64,000 bases of DNA from Halovulum marinum (GCF_009697225.1 NZ_WIND01000016.1:29763-93762); one strand, 5' to 3'; positions 1-9,653 are shown, counted from the stretch's first letter. Translations and numbers: made by a program. Notes: generated from the letters alone by a model not told the origin.

Positions 1-2697
1 GAGAACACCGTGGAGATCGCGCGCCGCTGCGCCTATCGCGCCCGGACCCGCGATCCGATCCTGCCCAGATTCGCCGACGACGAGGTCGAGGAGCTGCGCC
101 GCCAGGCGAACGAGGGCCTGCAGGCGCGGCTGGCGGTGATCCCGCACGCGGCCCCGGTCGAGGAATACCGGAAGCGGCTGGATTTCGAGTTGGGCATCAT
201 CGAGGGGATGGGCTTTCCCGGCTACTTCCTGATCGTTGCCGATTTCATCAAGTGGGCCAAGGATCACGACATCCCGGTGGGGCCGGGGCGCGGCTCGGGC
301 GCCGGCAGCCTGGTCGCCTATGCGCTGACGATCACCGATCTGGACCCGCTGCGCTACAGCCTGCTGTTCGAGCGGTTCCTGAACCCCGAGCGAGTCTCGA
401 TGCCGGATTTCGACATCGACTTCTGCATGGATCGCCGCGAGGAGGTGATCAGCTATGTGCAGGAAAAGTACGGCCGCGACAAGGTCGCCCAGATCATCAC
501 CTTCGGCGCGCTGCTGTCGAAGGCCGCCGTGCGCGACGTCGGCCGCGTGTTGCAGATGCCCTACGGCCAGGTCGACCGGCTGTCGAAGCTGATTCCGGTC
601 GAGGGGGTGAAGCCGGTCAGCATCGAGAAGGCGCTGGCCGACGAGCCACGGCTGCGCGAGGAGGCGCGCGGCGAAGAGGTCGTCGCGCGGATGCTGGACT
701 ACGCGCAGAAGGTCGAGGGGCTGTATCGCAACGCCTCGACCCACGCCGCCGGCGTGGTGATCGGCGACCGGCCGCTGGTGCAGCTGGTGCCGCTTTACAA
801 GGACCCGCGCTCGGACATGCCGGCGACCCAGTTCAACATGAAGTGGGTCGAGCAGGCGGGTCTGGTGAAGTTCGACTTCCTCGGCCTGAAGACGCTGACG
901 GTGATCCAGGGGGCGATCGACCTGATCCACGGCCAGGGGCGCGACCTGCATATCGCCCCGGACGGCAGTACGCTCTACCAGCCGCCCGAGGGGGCAGAGA
1001 ACCAGATCAACGCGATCCCGCTGGAGGACGAGGCGACCTACAGGCTCTACGCCTCGGCCAAGACCGTGGCGGTGTTCCAGGTGGAATCCACCGGCATGAT
1101 GGATGCGCTGCGGCGCATGAAGCCGACCTGCATCGAGGACATCGTCGCGCTGGTGGCGCTGTACCGGCCCGGCCCGATGGAGAACATCCCGAAGTACTGC
1201 GAGGTCAAGAACGGCCTGTCCAAGCGCGACCGGCTGCATCCGCTGATCGATCACGTGCTGGACGAGACCCAGGGCATCATCGTCTACCAGGAACAGGTGA
1301 TGCAGATCGCGCAGGAGATGGCGGGCTACAGCCTGGGCGGCGCCGACCTGCTGCGCCGCGCGATGGGCAAGAAGATCCAGGAGGCGATGGACGCCGAGCG
1401 GCCGAAGTTCCTGGACGGCGCGGCCAAGAACGGCGTCGACAAGAAGAAGGCGCAGGAGGTCTGGGACCTGCTGGACAAGTTCGCCAACTACGGCTTCAAC
1501 AAGTCGCACGCCGCCGCCTATGCCGTCGTCAGCTACCAGACCGCCTGGCTGAAGGCGAACCACCCGGTCGAGTTCATGGCCGCGGTGATGAACTGCGACA
1601 TCCACCTGACCGACAAGCTGAGCATCTACAAGCAGGAGGTCGACCGGCTGGGGATCGAGGTGATTCCGCCGTGCGTCAACCGCTCGCAGGCGCTGTTCAG
1701 CGTCAGCGCGGGGCGGGTGGTCTACGGCCTCGGCGCGCTGAAGAACGTCGGCACCGAGGCGATGCGGATGATCGTCCGCGCGCGCGAGGACGGCGGCCCG
1801 TTCAGCGACATCTTCGATTTTGCCCGCCGGGTGGACCTGAAGCGGGTCGGCAAGCGCCCGCTGGAGATGCTGGCCCGCGCCGGCGCGTTCGATGCGCTGG
1901 ACAGCAACCGCCGCCGGATGTTCGAGAGCATCGACAGGCTGGTCGCCTATTCCGCAGCGGCGCACGAGGACAAGGCCTCGGCGCAGATCTCGATGTTCGG
2001 GGCGGCGGGCGAGGAACTGCCCGCGCCGAGGCTGCCGCAGCCCGAGGACTGGCTGGCCACCGAGCGGCTGCGGGCCGAGCACATGGCGGTGGGCTTCTAC
2101 CTGTCGGGGCATCCGCTGGACGACTACATCGGCCCGCTCCGGCGGCAGCGGGTGATGACCCTGGCCGAGATCGAGCAGAAGGTGAAGGGCGGGCCGATCG
2201 CCGCCAGGATCGCCGGCGCCGTCGCCGTGAAGCAGGAGCGCAAGTCGGCGCGCGGCAACCGCTTCGCCTTCGTCACGCTGAGCGATCCGACGGGGATCTA
2301 CGAGGTGACGATGTTCTCGGAACCGCTGGAGAAGTACCGCGACCTGCTGGAGCCCGGCGCGAACGTGGTGCTGGCGGTCGAGGCGACCTACGAATCGGAG
2401 CAGCTGAAGCTGCTGGCGCGCGGCGTGCAGACCGTGGACGAGGCGGTGCTGGGCGCGGCCCCCGCGGGGCTGAAGATCTTCGTCGACGATCCCGCGGCGC
2501 TTGGCTCGGTCGCGACCCGGCTGGAGGAGGCGGCGGGCGGGACGAAGCGCGCCGGCGGGCCGGTGAACCTGGTGCTGATGCACCCCGGGTTGCCGGGCGA
2601 GGTCGAGGTCGAACTGCCCCGGCGCTATCCGGTGACACCGCAGATCATGGGGGCGATCAAGCACGTTCCCGGCGTCGCCCATGTCGAGGAGTTCTAG
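1..2697 (+). CDS. dnaE: DNA polymerase III alpha subunit, 3' part
   Basis: Catalytic subunit of the replicative polymerase. The frame is open from base 1, so the true start lies left of the window and the first in-frame GTG (10) is not the start. 898 codons remain; by comparison with known DnaE about 270 residues (most of the PHP domain) are missing. Visible are PDFDIDF with the two first catalytic Asp (residues about 134-140), the third-Asp motif KFDFLGLKTLT near residue 290, the helix-hairpin-helix region, and a C-terminal OB-fold (about 730-785: GGPIAARIAGAV...RFAFVTLSD). It ends 3 bases before the convergent slyX stop. Sequence and length agree with a normal housekeeping DnaE1 and nothing is odd. 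Confidence 0.97.
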   Translation, partial: ENTVEIARRCAYRARTRDPILPRFADDEVEELRRQANEGLQARLAVIPHAAPVEEYRKRLDFELGIIEGMGFPGYFLIVADFIKWAKDHDIPVGPGRGSGAGSLVAYALTITDLDPLRYSLLFERFLNPERVSMPDFDIDFCMDRREEVISYVQEKYGRDKVAQIITFGALLSKAAVRDVGRVLQMPYGQVDRLSKLIPVEGVKPVSIEKALADEPRLREEARGEEVVARMLDYAQKVEGLYRNASTHAAGVVIGDRPLVQLVPLYKDPRSDMPATQFNMKWVEQAGLVKFDFLGLKTLTVIQGAIDLIHGQGRDLHIAPDGSTLYQPPEGAENQINAIPLEDEATYRLYASAKTVAVFQVESTGMMDALRRMKPTCIEDIVALVALYRPGPMENIPKYCEVKNGLSKRDRLHPLIDHVLDETQGIIVYQEQVMQIAQEMAGYSLGGADLLRRAMGKKIQEAMDAERPKFLDGAAKNGVDKKKAQEVWDLLDKFANYGFNKSHAAAYAVVSYQTAWLKANHPVEFMAAVMNCDIHLTDKLSIYKQEVDRLGIEVIPPCVNRSQALFSVSAGRVVYGLGALKNVGTEAMRMIVRAREDGGPFSDIFDFARRVDLKRVGKRPLEMLARAGAFDALDSNRRRMFESIDRLVAYSAAAHEDKASAQISMFGAAGEELPAPRLPQPEDWLATERLRAEHMAVGFYLSGHPLDDYIGPLRRQRVMTLAEIEQKVKGGPIAARIAGAVAVKQERKSARGNRFAFVTLSDPTGIYEVTMFSEPLEKYRDLLEPGANVVLAVEATYESEQLKLLARGVQTVDEAVLGAAPAGLKIFVDDPAALGSVATRLEEAAGGTKRAGGPVNLVLMHPGLPGEVEVELPRRYPVTPQIMGAIKHVPGVAHVEEF

Positions 2698-2700
2698 CCG

Positions 2701-2907
2701 CTAGTAATGCGGCGGCTTCTCGTGGCCGATGACGACCCCGCCTTCGGCCTCGGCGAGGGCGGCGCGTTCGCGCAGCTGCTGCACCAGGCGTTCCAGCCGG
2801 TCGATGCGGTCGGCCTGGGCGCGGACGATCTCGGACAGGTCCTCGAGGGCGGCGGCCTGGTGGGTCAGCGTCTCTTCCAGGCCGGTCAGGCGATCAGTCT
2901 CGGGCAT
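2701..2907 (-). CDS. slyX: SlyX family coiled-coil protein
   Basis: A 68-residue protein, predicted to be almost wholly coiled coil (LEETLTHQAAALEDLSEIV, then ADRIDRLERLVQQLRERAAL), ending in the HEKPPHY tail typical of SlyX. Its cellular role is not established in the family. I chose the ATG at 2907 because AGGAGACC lies just upstream and the longer frame (to 2976) adds only a basic low-complexity stretch. It is convergent with dnaE, with 3 bases between stop codons. Confidence 0.85.
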   Translation of the reverse strand: MPETDRLTGLEETLTHQAAALEDLSEIVRAQADRIDRLERLVQQLRERAALAEAEGGVVIGHEKPPHY

Positions 2908-3244
2908 GGTCGGTCTCCTGGGTTCGCGGTCGTGCGGCGCGCGCCGCGCCGGCGGTCGGCGTCTGCGCTTCGCCAAGGCGTTTGCGGATTAACGGGCGGC
3001 TTCCGACCCGGTTCCGCATCGGGGTGCGCGGCGCGGGGGGGCGTTTCGGCGCTTGCCGCGACCCGGCGCCGGTTTCCGTCGTGCGGCAATGCGGATAGAG
3101 ATGATCAAAATGGCCCCGGCAAGCGTTTGCACTGGCATGTCTGACCGGGGTTCCAGCCTGCGGCGCGGGAAGCTGGCAATTGCCGGGCCGGGGCCGGGCC
3201 GTGCGGTCCGACGAAGGAGGGTGCCGAGGCATGGGGTTGCAGGC
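2908..3244. other. Intergenic region between divergent slyX and flavin reductase genes
   Basis: This 337-base stretch separates two divergent starts and must hold both promoters. I see no convincing -35/-10 pair, RNA gene or repeat. GAAGGAGG at 3213-3220 is a strong ribosome site, but it is 25 bases from the downstream ATG at 3245 and well placed for an ATG at 3231. That ATG opens a 5-codon frame whose stop overlaps the 3245 start (ATGA). Confidence 0.5.
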
Positions 3245-3721
3245 ATGAGCAGGAACGAGCGCGCGCTGCGCGACGCGCTGGGGCGCTATGCGACCGGGGT
3301 GACGGTGGTCACCACGCAGACCGCGCGCGGTCCGCTGGGCATCACCGCCAACAGCTTTGCCGCGGTGTCGCTGGACCCGCCGCTGGTGCTGTGGTCGCCG
3401 GCGCGGCGGTCGCGGCGGTTCCCGGCGTTCGAGGCGGCGTCGCATTTCGCGATTCACGTGCTGACCGAGGAGCAGCGCTGGCTGGCCGAGCGGTTCGCGC
3501 GCAGCGGCGGCGACTTCGCGGGAATCGAGACCACGCCCGGCCTGGGCGGTGCGCCGCTTATCGCCGGGTGCGCGGCGCGGCTGGAATGCCAGCACGCGGC
3601 GCAGCACGAGGGCGGAGACCACCTGATCCTGGTGGGCGAGGTGCGGCGCTTCGCGCAGGGCTCGGGCGCGCCGCTGATCTTTTTCGGCGGCGACTACCGG
3701 CGGCTGGGCGGACCGCTGTAG
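3245..3721 (+). CDS. Flavin reductase family protein (FMN-binding split barrel)
   Basis: A 158-residue single-domain protein of the flavin reductase-like family, which reduces FMN/FAD with NAD(P)H and usually serves a partner monooxygenase. Seen: LRDALGRYATGVTVVTT at the N-terminus, then GITANSFAAVSLDPPLVLWS (FMN-phosphate loop), and HLILVGEVRRF and PLIFFGGDYRRL near the end. No monooxygenase gene is adjacent, so its partner is unknown. The start is MSRNERAL at 3245; the longer open frame upstream is Arg-rich and not family-like. Convergent with the cell-wall hydrolase gene, 5 bases between stops. Confidence 0.88.
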   Translation: MSRNERALRDALGRYATGVTVVTTQTARGPLGITANSFAAVSLDPPLVLWSPARRSRRFPAFEAASHFAIHVLTEEQRWLAERFARSGGDFAGIETTPGLGGAPLIAGCAARLECQHAAQHEGGDHLILVGEVRRFAQGSGAPLIFFGGDYRRLGGPL

Positions 3722-3726
3722 GCGGC

Positions 3727-4212
3727 TCAGCGGTAGAAGATGTTGCCGCCCAGCGCCACGGTGCGGCGGAGCGTGGCGAACCAGCCCGGCTTCATCCATT
3801 TCGCGTGGAAGAACAGCGCGCCGTCGGTGACGTCCTCTTGCGGGTTCGCCAGCGCGACTTCGGTTGCCCTGGTGGCGTTGGCCAGCTTCACCTGGTCGCC
3901 GAACACCTCGGGCTTGCCGTCGCAGCGGTACGAGAACTGGCAGCCGTCAGCGACCACACCGCAGACGCTGTTGGGAAAGCGCGGGTCTTCGGCCCGGTTC
4001 AGGATCACGTTCGCCACCGCACGCTGGCCGCTGAGCGAATTGGCCGCGGCTTCGTAGTAGACCGCCTCGCGCAGGCAGGTGAAGTCCGCGTCCGTGAAGC
4101 TGACGGCGGGGGTCTCCGTCTCGGTGCGGCTGATGGTGTCTTCCTGCGGGGCTGCGCAGGCGGCGACGACAAGGACGCCGAGGGTGATGAACCGGGGAAG
4201 GGATGCGAGCAT
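3727..4212 (-). CDS. Cell wall hydrolase (SleB/CwlJ-type) lipoprotein
   Basis: A 161-residue exported protein. The N-terminus has a signal peptide ending in VVAAC, a plausible lipobox, so it is probably tethered to a membrane. The rest is a hydrolase_2 (SleB/CwlJ) domain: CLREAVYYEAAANSLSGQRAVANVILNR holds the catalytic Glu, followed by FPNSVCGVV, CQFSYRCDGK and ALFFHAKWMKPGW. The family cleaves the glycan backbone of peptidoglycan (lytic transglycosylase-like). It is transcribed away from hisS. Likely role: envelope maintenance. Confidence 0.88.
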   Translation of the reverse strand: MLASLPRFITLGVLVVAACAAPQEDTISRTETETPAVSFTDADFTCLREAVYYEAAANSLSGQRAVANVILNRAEDPRFPNSVCGVVADGCQFSYRCDGKPEVFGDQVKLANATRATEVALANPQEDVTDGALFFHAKWMKPGWFATLRRTVALGGNIFYR

Positions 4213-4385
4213 TGCGCTGTCCGTCGTGATTGGTGTCCCGGCTAGGCTTTCCGTGACGGCGGCGCCGCGGACAACCCTGTTGTTCCCGTCCTCGCCATAT
4301 CGGCGGGGATCCGCGCGCGGCCACGCGCGCTTGCCCCCTTCGGGGTGCTGCGCTAGGACACGCCCGCAGGCGGGAGAGATCCGAG

Positions 4386-5882
4386 ATGGCGAAAGACAGG
4401 AAGGCTCGGCGCCCCAGGGCGCAGCAGCCGAAGGGATTCCGGGATTATTTCGGGGCCGAGGTCACTGCGCGCAGTGCCATGCTTGCGCGGATCACGCAGG
4501 TCTATGACGCCTACGGCTTCGACCCGCTCGAGACCAGCGCCGTCGAGACCGTCGAGGCGCTGGGCAAGTTCCTGCCCGACGTGGACCGCCCGAACGCGGG
4601 CGTGTTCGCCTGGCAGGACGAGGACGACAGCTGGATGGCGCTACGCTACGACCTGACCGCGCCGCTGGCGCGGGTCTACGCGCAGTACCGCAACGATCTG
4701 CCCAGCCCCTATCGCCGCTATGCGGTCGGCCCGGTCTGGCGCAACGAGAAGCCGGGGCCGGGGCGGTTCCGGCAGTTCTACCAGTGCGATGCGGACACCG
4801 TCGGCTCGGCCTCGGCCGGGGCGGACGCCGAGATCTGCGCCATGCTGGCCGACACGCTGGAGGCCGTCGGCATCGCGCGCGGCGATTACATCGTGCGGCT
4901 GAACAACCGCAAGGTCCTGAACGGGGTGATGGAGGTCGTCGGCCTGCTGGACCCGGCCGATCCCGAGGCGCACGCCGAGCGGCGCGGCATCGTGCTGCGC
5001 GCCATCGACAAGCTGGACCGGCTGGGGCTGGACGGCGTGCGCGCCCTGCTGGGCGAGGGCCGCAAGGACGAAAGCGGCGATTTCACCAGCGGCGCGGGCC
5101 TGTCGGCCGATGCCGCCGAGGTGGTGATCGGCTTCATGCAGGCCCGCGGTGCGGACGCGGGCGCGACCATCGCCAACCTGCGCGGACTGGTCACCGGATC
5201 GGCCGGCGGCAGCGAGGGCGTGGACGAGCTGGAGCGGATCGGCGATCTGGTCGCCGCGCAGGGCTACGGCACAGACCAGTTCCTGGTGGATCCGTCGGTC
5301 GTCCGCGGCCTGGGCTACTACACCGGCCCGGTCTACGAGGCCGAACTGACCTTCGAGATCACCGACGAGAAGGGGCGCCCGCGGCAGTTCGGCTCGGTCG
5401 CCGGCGGCGGGCGCTACGACGATCTGGTCAAGCGGTTCACCGGCCAGGCGGTTCCGGCGACGGGCGTCTCGATCGGTGTCGACCGGCTGCTGGCGGCGCT
5501 GGCCGCCAAGGGCCGGCAGGCGGCGCAGGCGGCGGGGCCGGTGGTGGTCACCGTGATGGACCGCGAGCGCATGGCCGACTACCAGCAGATGGTGCGCGAG
5601 CTGCGCGACGCCGGGCTGCGGGCCGAGGTCTACCTCGGCAATCCGAACAAGTTCGGCAAGCAGCTGGAGTACGCCGACACACGGCAGAGCCCGGTTGCGG
5701 TGATCGAGGGCGGCGACGAGAAGGCCCGCGGCGTGGTGCAGCTGAAGGATCTGGCGCTGGGCAAGCGGCTGGCGGCCGAGATGGAGACCCATGACGAGTG
5801 GAAATCCCAGCCCGCGCAGATCGAGGTGCCGCGCGACGCGCTGGTCGCGGAAGTGCGCAAGATGATCGCGCGCGCGGGCTGA
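4386..5882 (+). CDS. hisS: Histidyl-tRNA synthetase
   Basis: A 498-residue class II aminoacyl-tRNA synthetase that charges tRNA-His. Motif 1 begins GFRDYFGAE (about 19-27), motif 2 is [17 protein letters not shown] (residues 117-133), and motif 3 lies in [13 protein letters not shown] and [12 protein letters not shown]. The C-terminal anticodon-binding domain (about 390-490) includes [10 protein letters not shown] and [14 protein letters not shown]. Length fits the long alphaproteobacterial form. It is followed after 4 bases by hisZ, a HisS paralogue, so the two are probably cotranscribed with hisG. Confidence 0.97.
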   Translation: MAKDRKARRPRAQQPKGFRDYFGAEVTARSAMLARITQVYDAYGFDPLETSAVETVEALGKFLPDVDRPNAGVFAWQDEDDSWMALRYDLTAPLARVYAQYRNDLPSPYRRYAVGPVWRNEKPGPGRFRQFYQCDADTVGSASAGADAEICAMLADTLEAVGIARGDYIVRLNNRKVLNGVMEVVGLLDPADPEAHAERRGIVLRAIDKLDRLGLDGVRALLGEGRKDESGDFTSGAGLSADAAEVVIGFMQARGADAGATIANLRGLVTGSAGGSEGVDELERIGDLVAAQGYGTDQFLVDPSVVRGLGYYTGPVYEAELTFEITDEKGRPRQFGSVAGGGRYDDLVKRFTGQAVPATGVSIGVDRLLAALAAKGRQAAQAAGPVVVTVMDRERMADYQQMVRELRDAGLRAEVYLGNPNKFGKQLEYADTRQSPVAVIEGGDEKARGVVQLKDLALGKRLAAEMETHDEWKSQPAQIEVPRDALVAEVRKMIARAG

Positions 5883-5886
5883 GCCG

Positions 5887-7014
5887 ATGATCGAGCGCGC
5901 ATACCTGGACGACGCCCGCACCGGGCAGGGGCTGGCCCGGCTGGAGGCCGAGGTCGCCCGGCTGATGGCGCTGTTCGCCGAGGCCGGCGCGGCCAAGGTG
6001 GACCCCGCCGCGCTGCAGCCCGCCGAGGTGCTGCTGGACCTCTACGGCGAGGACATCCGCGCCCGCGCCTTCGTCACCTCGGACGGCGAACGCGAGATGA
6101 TGCTGCGCCCGGATTTCACCGTGCCGGTGGTCGAGCGGCACATGGCGCACGGCGCCGAGCCGGCGCGCTACTGCTATGCCGGGCGGGTCTGGCGCCGGCA
6201 GGACAGCGGCGCCAGCCGGGCCTCGGAATATCTGCAGTGCGGGTTCGAACTGTTCGACGGCGCCGACCCGGCGGCCGCGGACGCCGAGGCGTTCGCGTTG
6301 TTCGCGCGCGCGCTTCAGGGGCGCGGGCTGCAGCCGGCGACCGGCGACATGGGCCTGCTGTTCGCCGCCATCGACGGTCTGGCGACGACCGACGACCGCC
6401 GCCACGCGCTGCGCCGCCATGTCTGGCGACCGGTGCGCTTCCACCGGCTGCTGGAGCGTTATGCCTCGGTCCGGCACCCGAAGGCGGATCTGGTCTCGGA
6501 GGTGGGCGACGACCCGCTGCCGGCGGTCAGGGCCGCCGGCCGGGCGGTGGGCAAGCGCAGCGCGCAGGAGGTCGCCCAGCGCATCAAGCGGCTGGTGCGC
6601 GACGCGGCCACGCCGCCGCTGGCCGACATCGAGGTGGACCTGATCGAGGCGCTGCTGGACCTGCGCGCGCCGGCGGCGCAGGCGCTGACCAAGCTGCGCG
6701 ACCTGGCGCGCGAGTCGACGTCGCTGGCCCCCGCCGTGGACCGTTTCGCGGCGCGGCTGGAGGCGCTGGACACGCGCGGCGTCGACGTGCACGACCTGCC
6801 GTTCGAAGGCTCCTTCGGGCGGACCACGCTGGAATACTACGACGGCTTCGTGTTCGGCTTCTATGCGCCCGAGCGGCCGGACCTGCCGGTGATCGCCAGC
6901 GGCGGGCGCTACGACGCGCTGACCCGGGCGCTGGACGCGGCCGGCGGCGGCGTACCGGCGGTGGGCGGCATCATCCGCCCCGAGGCCCTGCTGGCGCTGG
7001 AGGCGGGCCGATGA
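5887..7014 (+). CDS. hisZ: ATP phosphoribosyltransferase regulatory subunit
   Basis: A 375-residue HisS-like protein without tRNA charging activity that forms a hetero-octamer with short-form HisG and is needed for the first step of histidine synthesis. It retains class II synthetase-like motifs (CYAGRVWRRQDSGASRASEY, LQCGFELFDG, IASGGRYDAL) but lacks the anticodon-binding domain. Its stop overlaps the hisG start by ATGA, indicating translational coupling. The spacing of 4 bases from hisS makes an operon likely. Confidence 0.95.
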   Translation: MIERAYLDDARTGQGLARLEAEVARLMALFAEAGAAKVDPAALQPAEVLLDLYGEDIRARAFVTSDGEREMMLRPDFTVPVVERHMAHGAEPARYCYAGRVWRRQDSGASRASEYLQCGFELFDGADPAAADAEAFALFARALQGRGLQPATGDMGLLFAAIDGLATTDDRRHALRRHVWRPVRFHRLLERYASVRHPKADLVSEVGDDPLPAVRAAGRAVGKRSAQEVAQRIKRLVRDAATPPLADIEVDLIEALLDLRAPAAQALTKLRDLARESTSLAPAVDRFAARLEALDTRGVDVHDLPFEGSFGRTTLEYYDGFVFGFYAPERPDLPVIASGGRYDALTRALDAAGGGVPAVGGIIRPEALLALEAGR

Positions 7015-7724
7015 CGCTGAAGCTGGGGGTGCCGTCGAAGGGGCGGCTGCAGGACGACACCTTCGCCTGGTTCGCGGATCGCGGCGTGACGCTGAAGCGC
7101 ACCGGCGCGGGCCGCGAGTATGCCGGGCGGGTGGACGGCGCCAGCGGTGTCGAGCTGGTGCTGCTGTCGGCGGGCGAGATCCCGCGCGAGATGGCGCAGG
7201 GCCGGATCCACATGGGCGTCACCGGCCAGGACCTGGTGGCCGAGAAGCTGCGCGCCGGCACCGTGGCCGAGGTGGCCGAGCTTGGCTTCGGCCACGCCGA
7301 CCTGATCGTCGCGGTGCCGGCGTTCTGGATCGACGTCGACACGATGGACGACCTGGATGCCGCCGCCGCCGCGTTCCGCGCCGCGCACGGCCACCGGCTG
7401 CGGGTGGCGACCAAGTACCACGCGCTGACCCGGCGGTTCTTCCGGGAGCACGGCGTCGCCGACTACAGCCTGGTGGACAGCCAGGGCGCGACCGAGGGCA
7501 CGGTGAAGCACCAGACCGCCGAGGCGATCACCGACATCACCTCGACCGGCGAAACCCTGCGCGCGAACCACTTGAAAGTGCTGGCCGACGGGATCATCCT
7601 GCGCTCGCAGGCGACGCTGTTCGCATCCCGCAGGGCCGAATGGGGGGAAGATGTGCGCGCCGCATACACCGCGTTGATGCAGAAACTGCTGCCGGACGAC
7701 GGGGGGGGCGCGCCGTGGACGTGA
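7011..7724 (+). CDS. hisG: ATP phosphoribosyltransferase, catalytic subunit (short form)
   Basis: A 237-residue short-form HisG that joins ATP and PRPP in the first, committed step of histidine synthesis. Seen: LKLGVPSKGRLQDDTFAWF at the start, MGVTGQDLVAEK, and the PRPP-binding region DSQGATEGTVKHQTAEAITD. The short form lacks the histidine-binding C-terminal domain, which agrees with the adjacent hisZ. Start ATG at 7011 overlaps the hisZ stop. A run of eight G (7701-7708) lies in the last codons, and the end overlaps the panC start. Confidence 0.96.
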   Translation: MTLKLGVPSKGRLQDDTFAWFADRGVTLKRTGAGREYAGRVDGASGVELVLLSAGEIPREMAQGRIHMGVTGQDLVAEKLRAGTVAEVAELGFGHADLIVAVPAFWIDVDTMDDLDAAAAAFRAAHGHRLRVATKYHALTRRFFREHGVADYSLVDSQGATEGTVKHQTAEAITDITSTGETLRANHLKVLADGIILRSQATLFASRRAEWGEDVRAAYTALMQKLLPDDGGGAPWT

Positions 7725-8569
7725 TCCGCACCGTTCCGGAACTGGCCGCGCGGGTCGCGGCCTGGCGCGAGGACGGCGAGCGCATCGGGCTGGTGCCCAC
7801 CATGGGCGGGCTGCACGGCGGTCACACGCGGCTGATCCGCGCCGCGAAGGAGCGCGACGAGAAGGTCGTGCTGACGCTGTTCGTGAACCCGACCCAGTTC
7901 GGACCGGACGAGGATCTGGCCGGCTACCCGCGCAGCGAGGCCGAGGACCTGGAACTGGCCCGGATCGAGTTCGTCGACCTGGCCTTCGTGCCCGAGGCGG
8001 CCGAGATGTACCCGCCGGGGTTCTCGACCCGCGTGCAGGTCGACTACGACGAGGACGTGCTGTGCGCCGCGGACCGGCCCGGGCATTTCGACGGCGTGGC
8101 GCAGGCCGTCACCAAGCTGCTGAACCTGTCGCGCGCCGACAGCGCCTATTTCGGCGAGAAGGACTGGCAGCAGCTGCAAATCGTCCGCAAGCTGGTGCGG
8201 GATCTGAATATCGCCACGCGGATCGTCGGCGTGCCCACCGTGCGCGAGGGCGACGGGCTGGCGATGTCGACCCGCAACCGCACGCTCGGCGCCGAGCACC
8301 GGGCGATCGCGCCGCGCCTGTTCGCCGAGATCACCCGCGCCGCCAGCCGCATCGCCCAGGGCGAGCCGACCGAACTGGCCTGCGTCGAGGCCGCCGAGAA
8401 CCTGATCATCGCCGGCTTCAGCGACGTCGAGTATCTGGAATGCCGCGACGCCGAGCGGCTGCGCATCGCGCCTTCGCCGGGGCACGGCGCGCGGGTGTTC
8501 GCGGCCGCCCGGTTGGGCGGCGCGCGGCTGATCGACAACGTGCCGGTGCCGGATCTGCTGGCGCGCTGA
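7715..8569 (+). CDS. panC: Pantothenate synthetase (pantoate--beta-alanine ligase)
   Basis: A 284-residue cytosolic ligase that makes pantothenate for CoA. Seen: PTMGGLHGGHTRLI (ATP-binding HIGH-like motif, residues about 29-42), FVNPTQFGPDEDLAGYPR, FGEKDWQQLQIVRKLVRDLN and AMSTRNRTL (the KMSKS counterpart). The usual PTMGALHxGH is PTMGGLHGGH here. I chose GTG at 7715, which gives the normal family length and overlaps the end of hisG by 10 bases; no other start in this frame is better placed. Its link to histidine genes may be only co-transcription. Confidence 0.94.
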   Translation: MDVIRTVPELAARVAAWREDGERIGLVPTMGGLHGGHTRLIRAAKERDEKVVLTLFVNPTQFGPDEDLAGYPRSEAEDLELARIEFVDLAFVPEAAEMYPPGFSTRVQVDYDEDVLCAADRPGHFDGVAQAVTKLLNLSRADSAYFGEKDWQQLQIVRKLVRDLNIATRIVGVPTVREGDGLAMSTRNRTLGAEHRAIAPRLFAEITRAASRIAQGEPTELACVEAAENLIIAGFSDVEYLECRDAERLRIAPSPGHGARVFAAARLGGARLIDNVPVPDLLAR

Positions 8570-8590
8570 CGCCCGGCGCGGCGCGCCGGC

Positions 8591-9487
8591 TCAGGCGGTC
8601 TGCGCCAGGTGGTTTTCGAAGAACAGGATCGTCCTGTCCCACGACAGTTCCGCCGCCGCGGCGTCGTAGCGCGGCGTGGTGTCGTTGTGGAAGCCGTGGT
8701 TCACGTCCGGGTAGAAATGCGCCGAGAACTCCTTGCCGTTGGTGCGCAGCGCCTCTTCATAGGCTGGCCAGCCGGCGTTGATGCGATCGTCCAGCCCGGC
8801 GTAGTGCAGCATCAGCGGCGCCTCGATCTTCGGCACGTCGGCGACGTCCGGCTGGCTGCCGTAATAGGGCACCGAGGCCGCCATGTCCGGGTAGGCCACC
8901 GCCAGCGCGTTGCACACCCCGCCGCCATAGCAGAAGCCGACCGCGCCGGCGCGGCCGTTCGACAGCTCGTGATTGTGGACCCATTCGAAGCCGGCGAAGA
9001 AGTCCTGCAGCAGCTTGGCGCGGTCCAGTTGGCTCTGCATCTCGCGCCCCTGCTCGTCGGTGCCGGGGTAGCCGCCCAGCGGGCTGAGCCCGTCGGGCCC
9101 CAGCGCCAGGAAACCGGCCTTGGCGACGCGGCGCACGACATCCTCGATGTAGGGGTTCAGGCCGCGGTTCTCGTGCACCACCAGCACCGTGCCGAACGGC
9201 CCGGCGCCGGTCGCAGGGCGGGCCAGCAGGCCCGAGATCTCGCCGTGACCCTCGGGCGAGTCATAGCTCACGCGTTCGGTCACGATCGCGGGGTCGTCGG
9301 GCGCGACCTGCTGCGCCAGCGCGTAGTCCGGCTTCAGCGCCTCGAACATGGCGGCGGCGGACATGCCGCCAACGGCGAATGTCGCGGCGCCGTCCAGGAA
9401 TTCGCGCTTGGTGACGCGCCCGTGCACGTAGCCGTCGAACAGGTCGAGCACGCGCTGGTCGAAGTCCTTTGCGGTCAGTCGGTTCAT
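8591..9487 (-). CDS. Dienelactone hydrolase family protein
   Basis: A 298-residue alpha/beta hydrolase. The nucleophile Cys lies in GFCYGGGVCN, the Asp in HYAGLDDRIN, and the His in DVNHGFHND; VHENRG carries the Glu that often contacts the nucleophile. This is the Cys-Asp-His triad of dienelactone hydrolases rather than Ser hydrolases. Residues 1-60 contain KREFLDGAATFAVGG, a weak Tat-like segment (KR in place of RR), so export is possible but uncertain. Start ATG at 9487 has GGGGGAG upstream. Convergent with panC; divergent from the tetR gene, whose product could regulate it. Substrate unknown. Confidence 0.85.
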   Translation of the reverse strand: MNRLTAKDFDQRVLDLFDGYVHGRVTKREFLDGAATFAVGGMSAAAMFEALKPDYALAQQVAPDDPAIVTERVSYDSPEGHGEISGLLARPATGAGPFGTVLVVHENRGLNPYIEDVVRRVAKAGFLALGPDGLSPLGGYPGTDEQGREMQSQLDRAKLLQDFFAGFEWVHNHELSNGRAGAVGFCYGGGVCNALAVAYPDMAASVPYYGSQPDVADVPKIEAPLMLHYAGLDDRINAGWPAYEEALRTNGKEFSAHFYPDVNHGFHNDTTPRYDAAAAELSWDRTILFFENHLAQTA

Positions 9488-9601
9488 GTCGAAAATCTCC
9501 CCCAATGAAGTTGCCCTCAACGTCTACGTTCTACGCCGGCCGTTCCGTCGGCGCTTGTGACGATAATTTGATTTTCGACCGCCGGCACGGCGGCGGCGGT
9601 C

Positions 9602-9615
9602 TTGACAGGCTGTCA
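9602..9615. promoter_or_regulatory. Candidate operator and -35 element of the tetR gene
   Basis: TGACA-GGC-TGTCA (9603-9615) is a perfect short dyad, and TTGACA at 9602-9607 would be the -35 hexamer of the tetR promoter. A dyad over the -35 is the usual autoregulation layout for TetR proteins. No clear -10 is visible, so this remains tentative. Confidence 0.35.
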
Positions 9616-9653
9616 TCGCGAGTGCTGCTTGGGGCAAACCGGAGGCACCCGAA

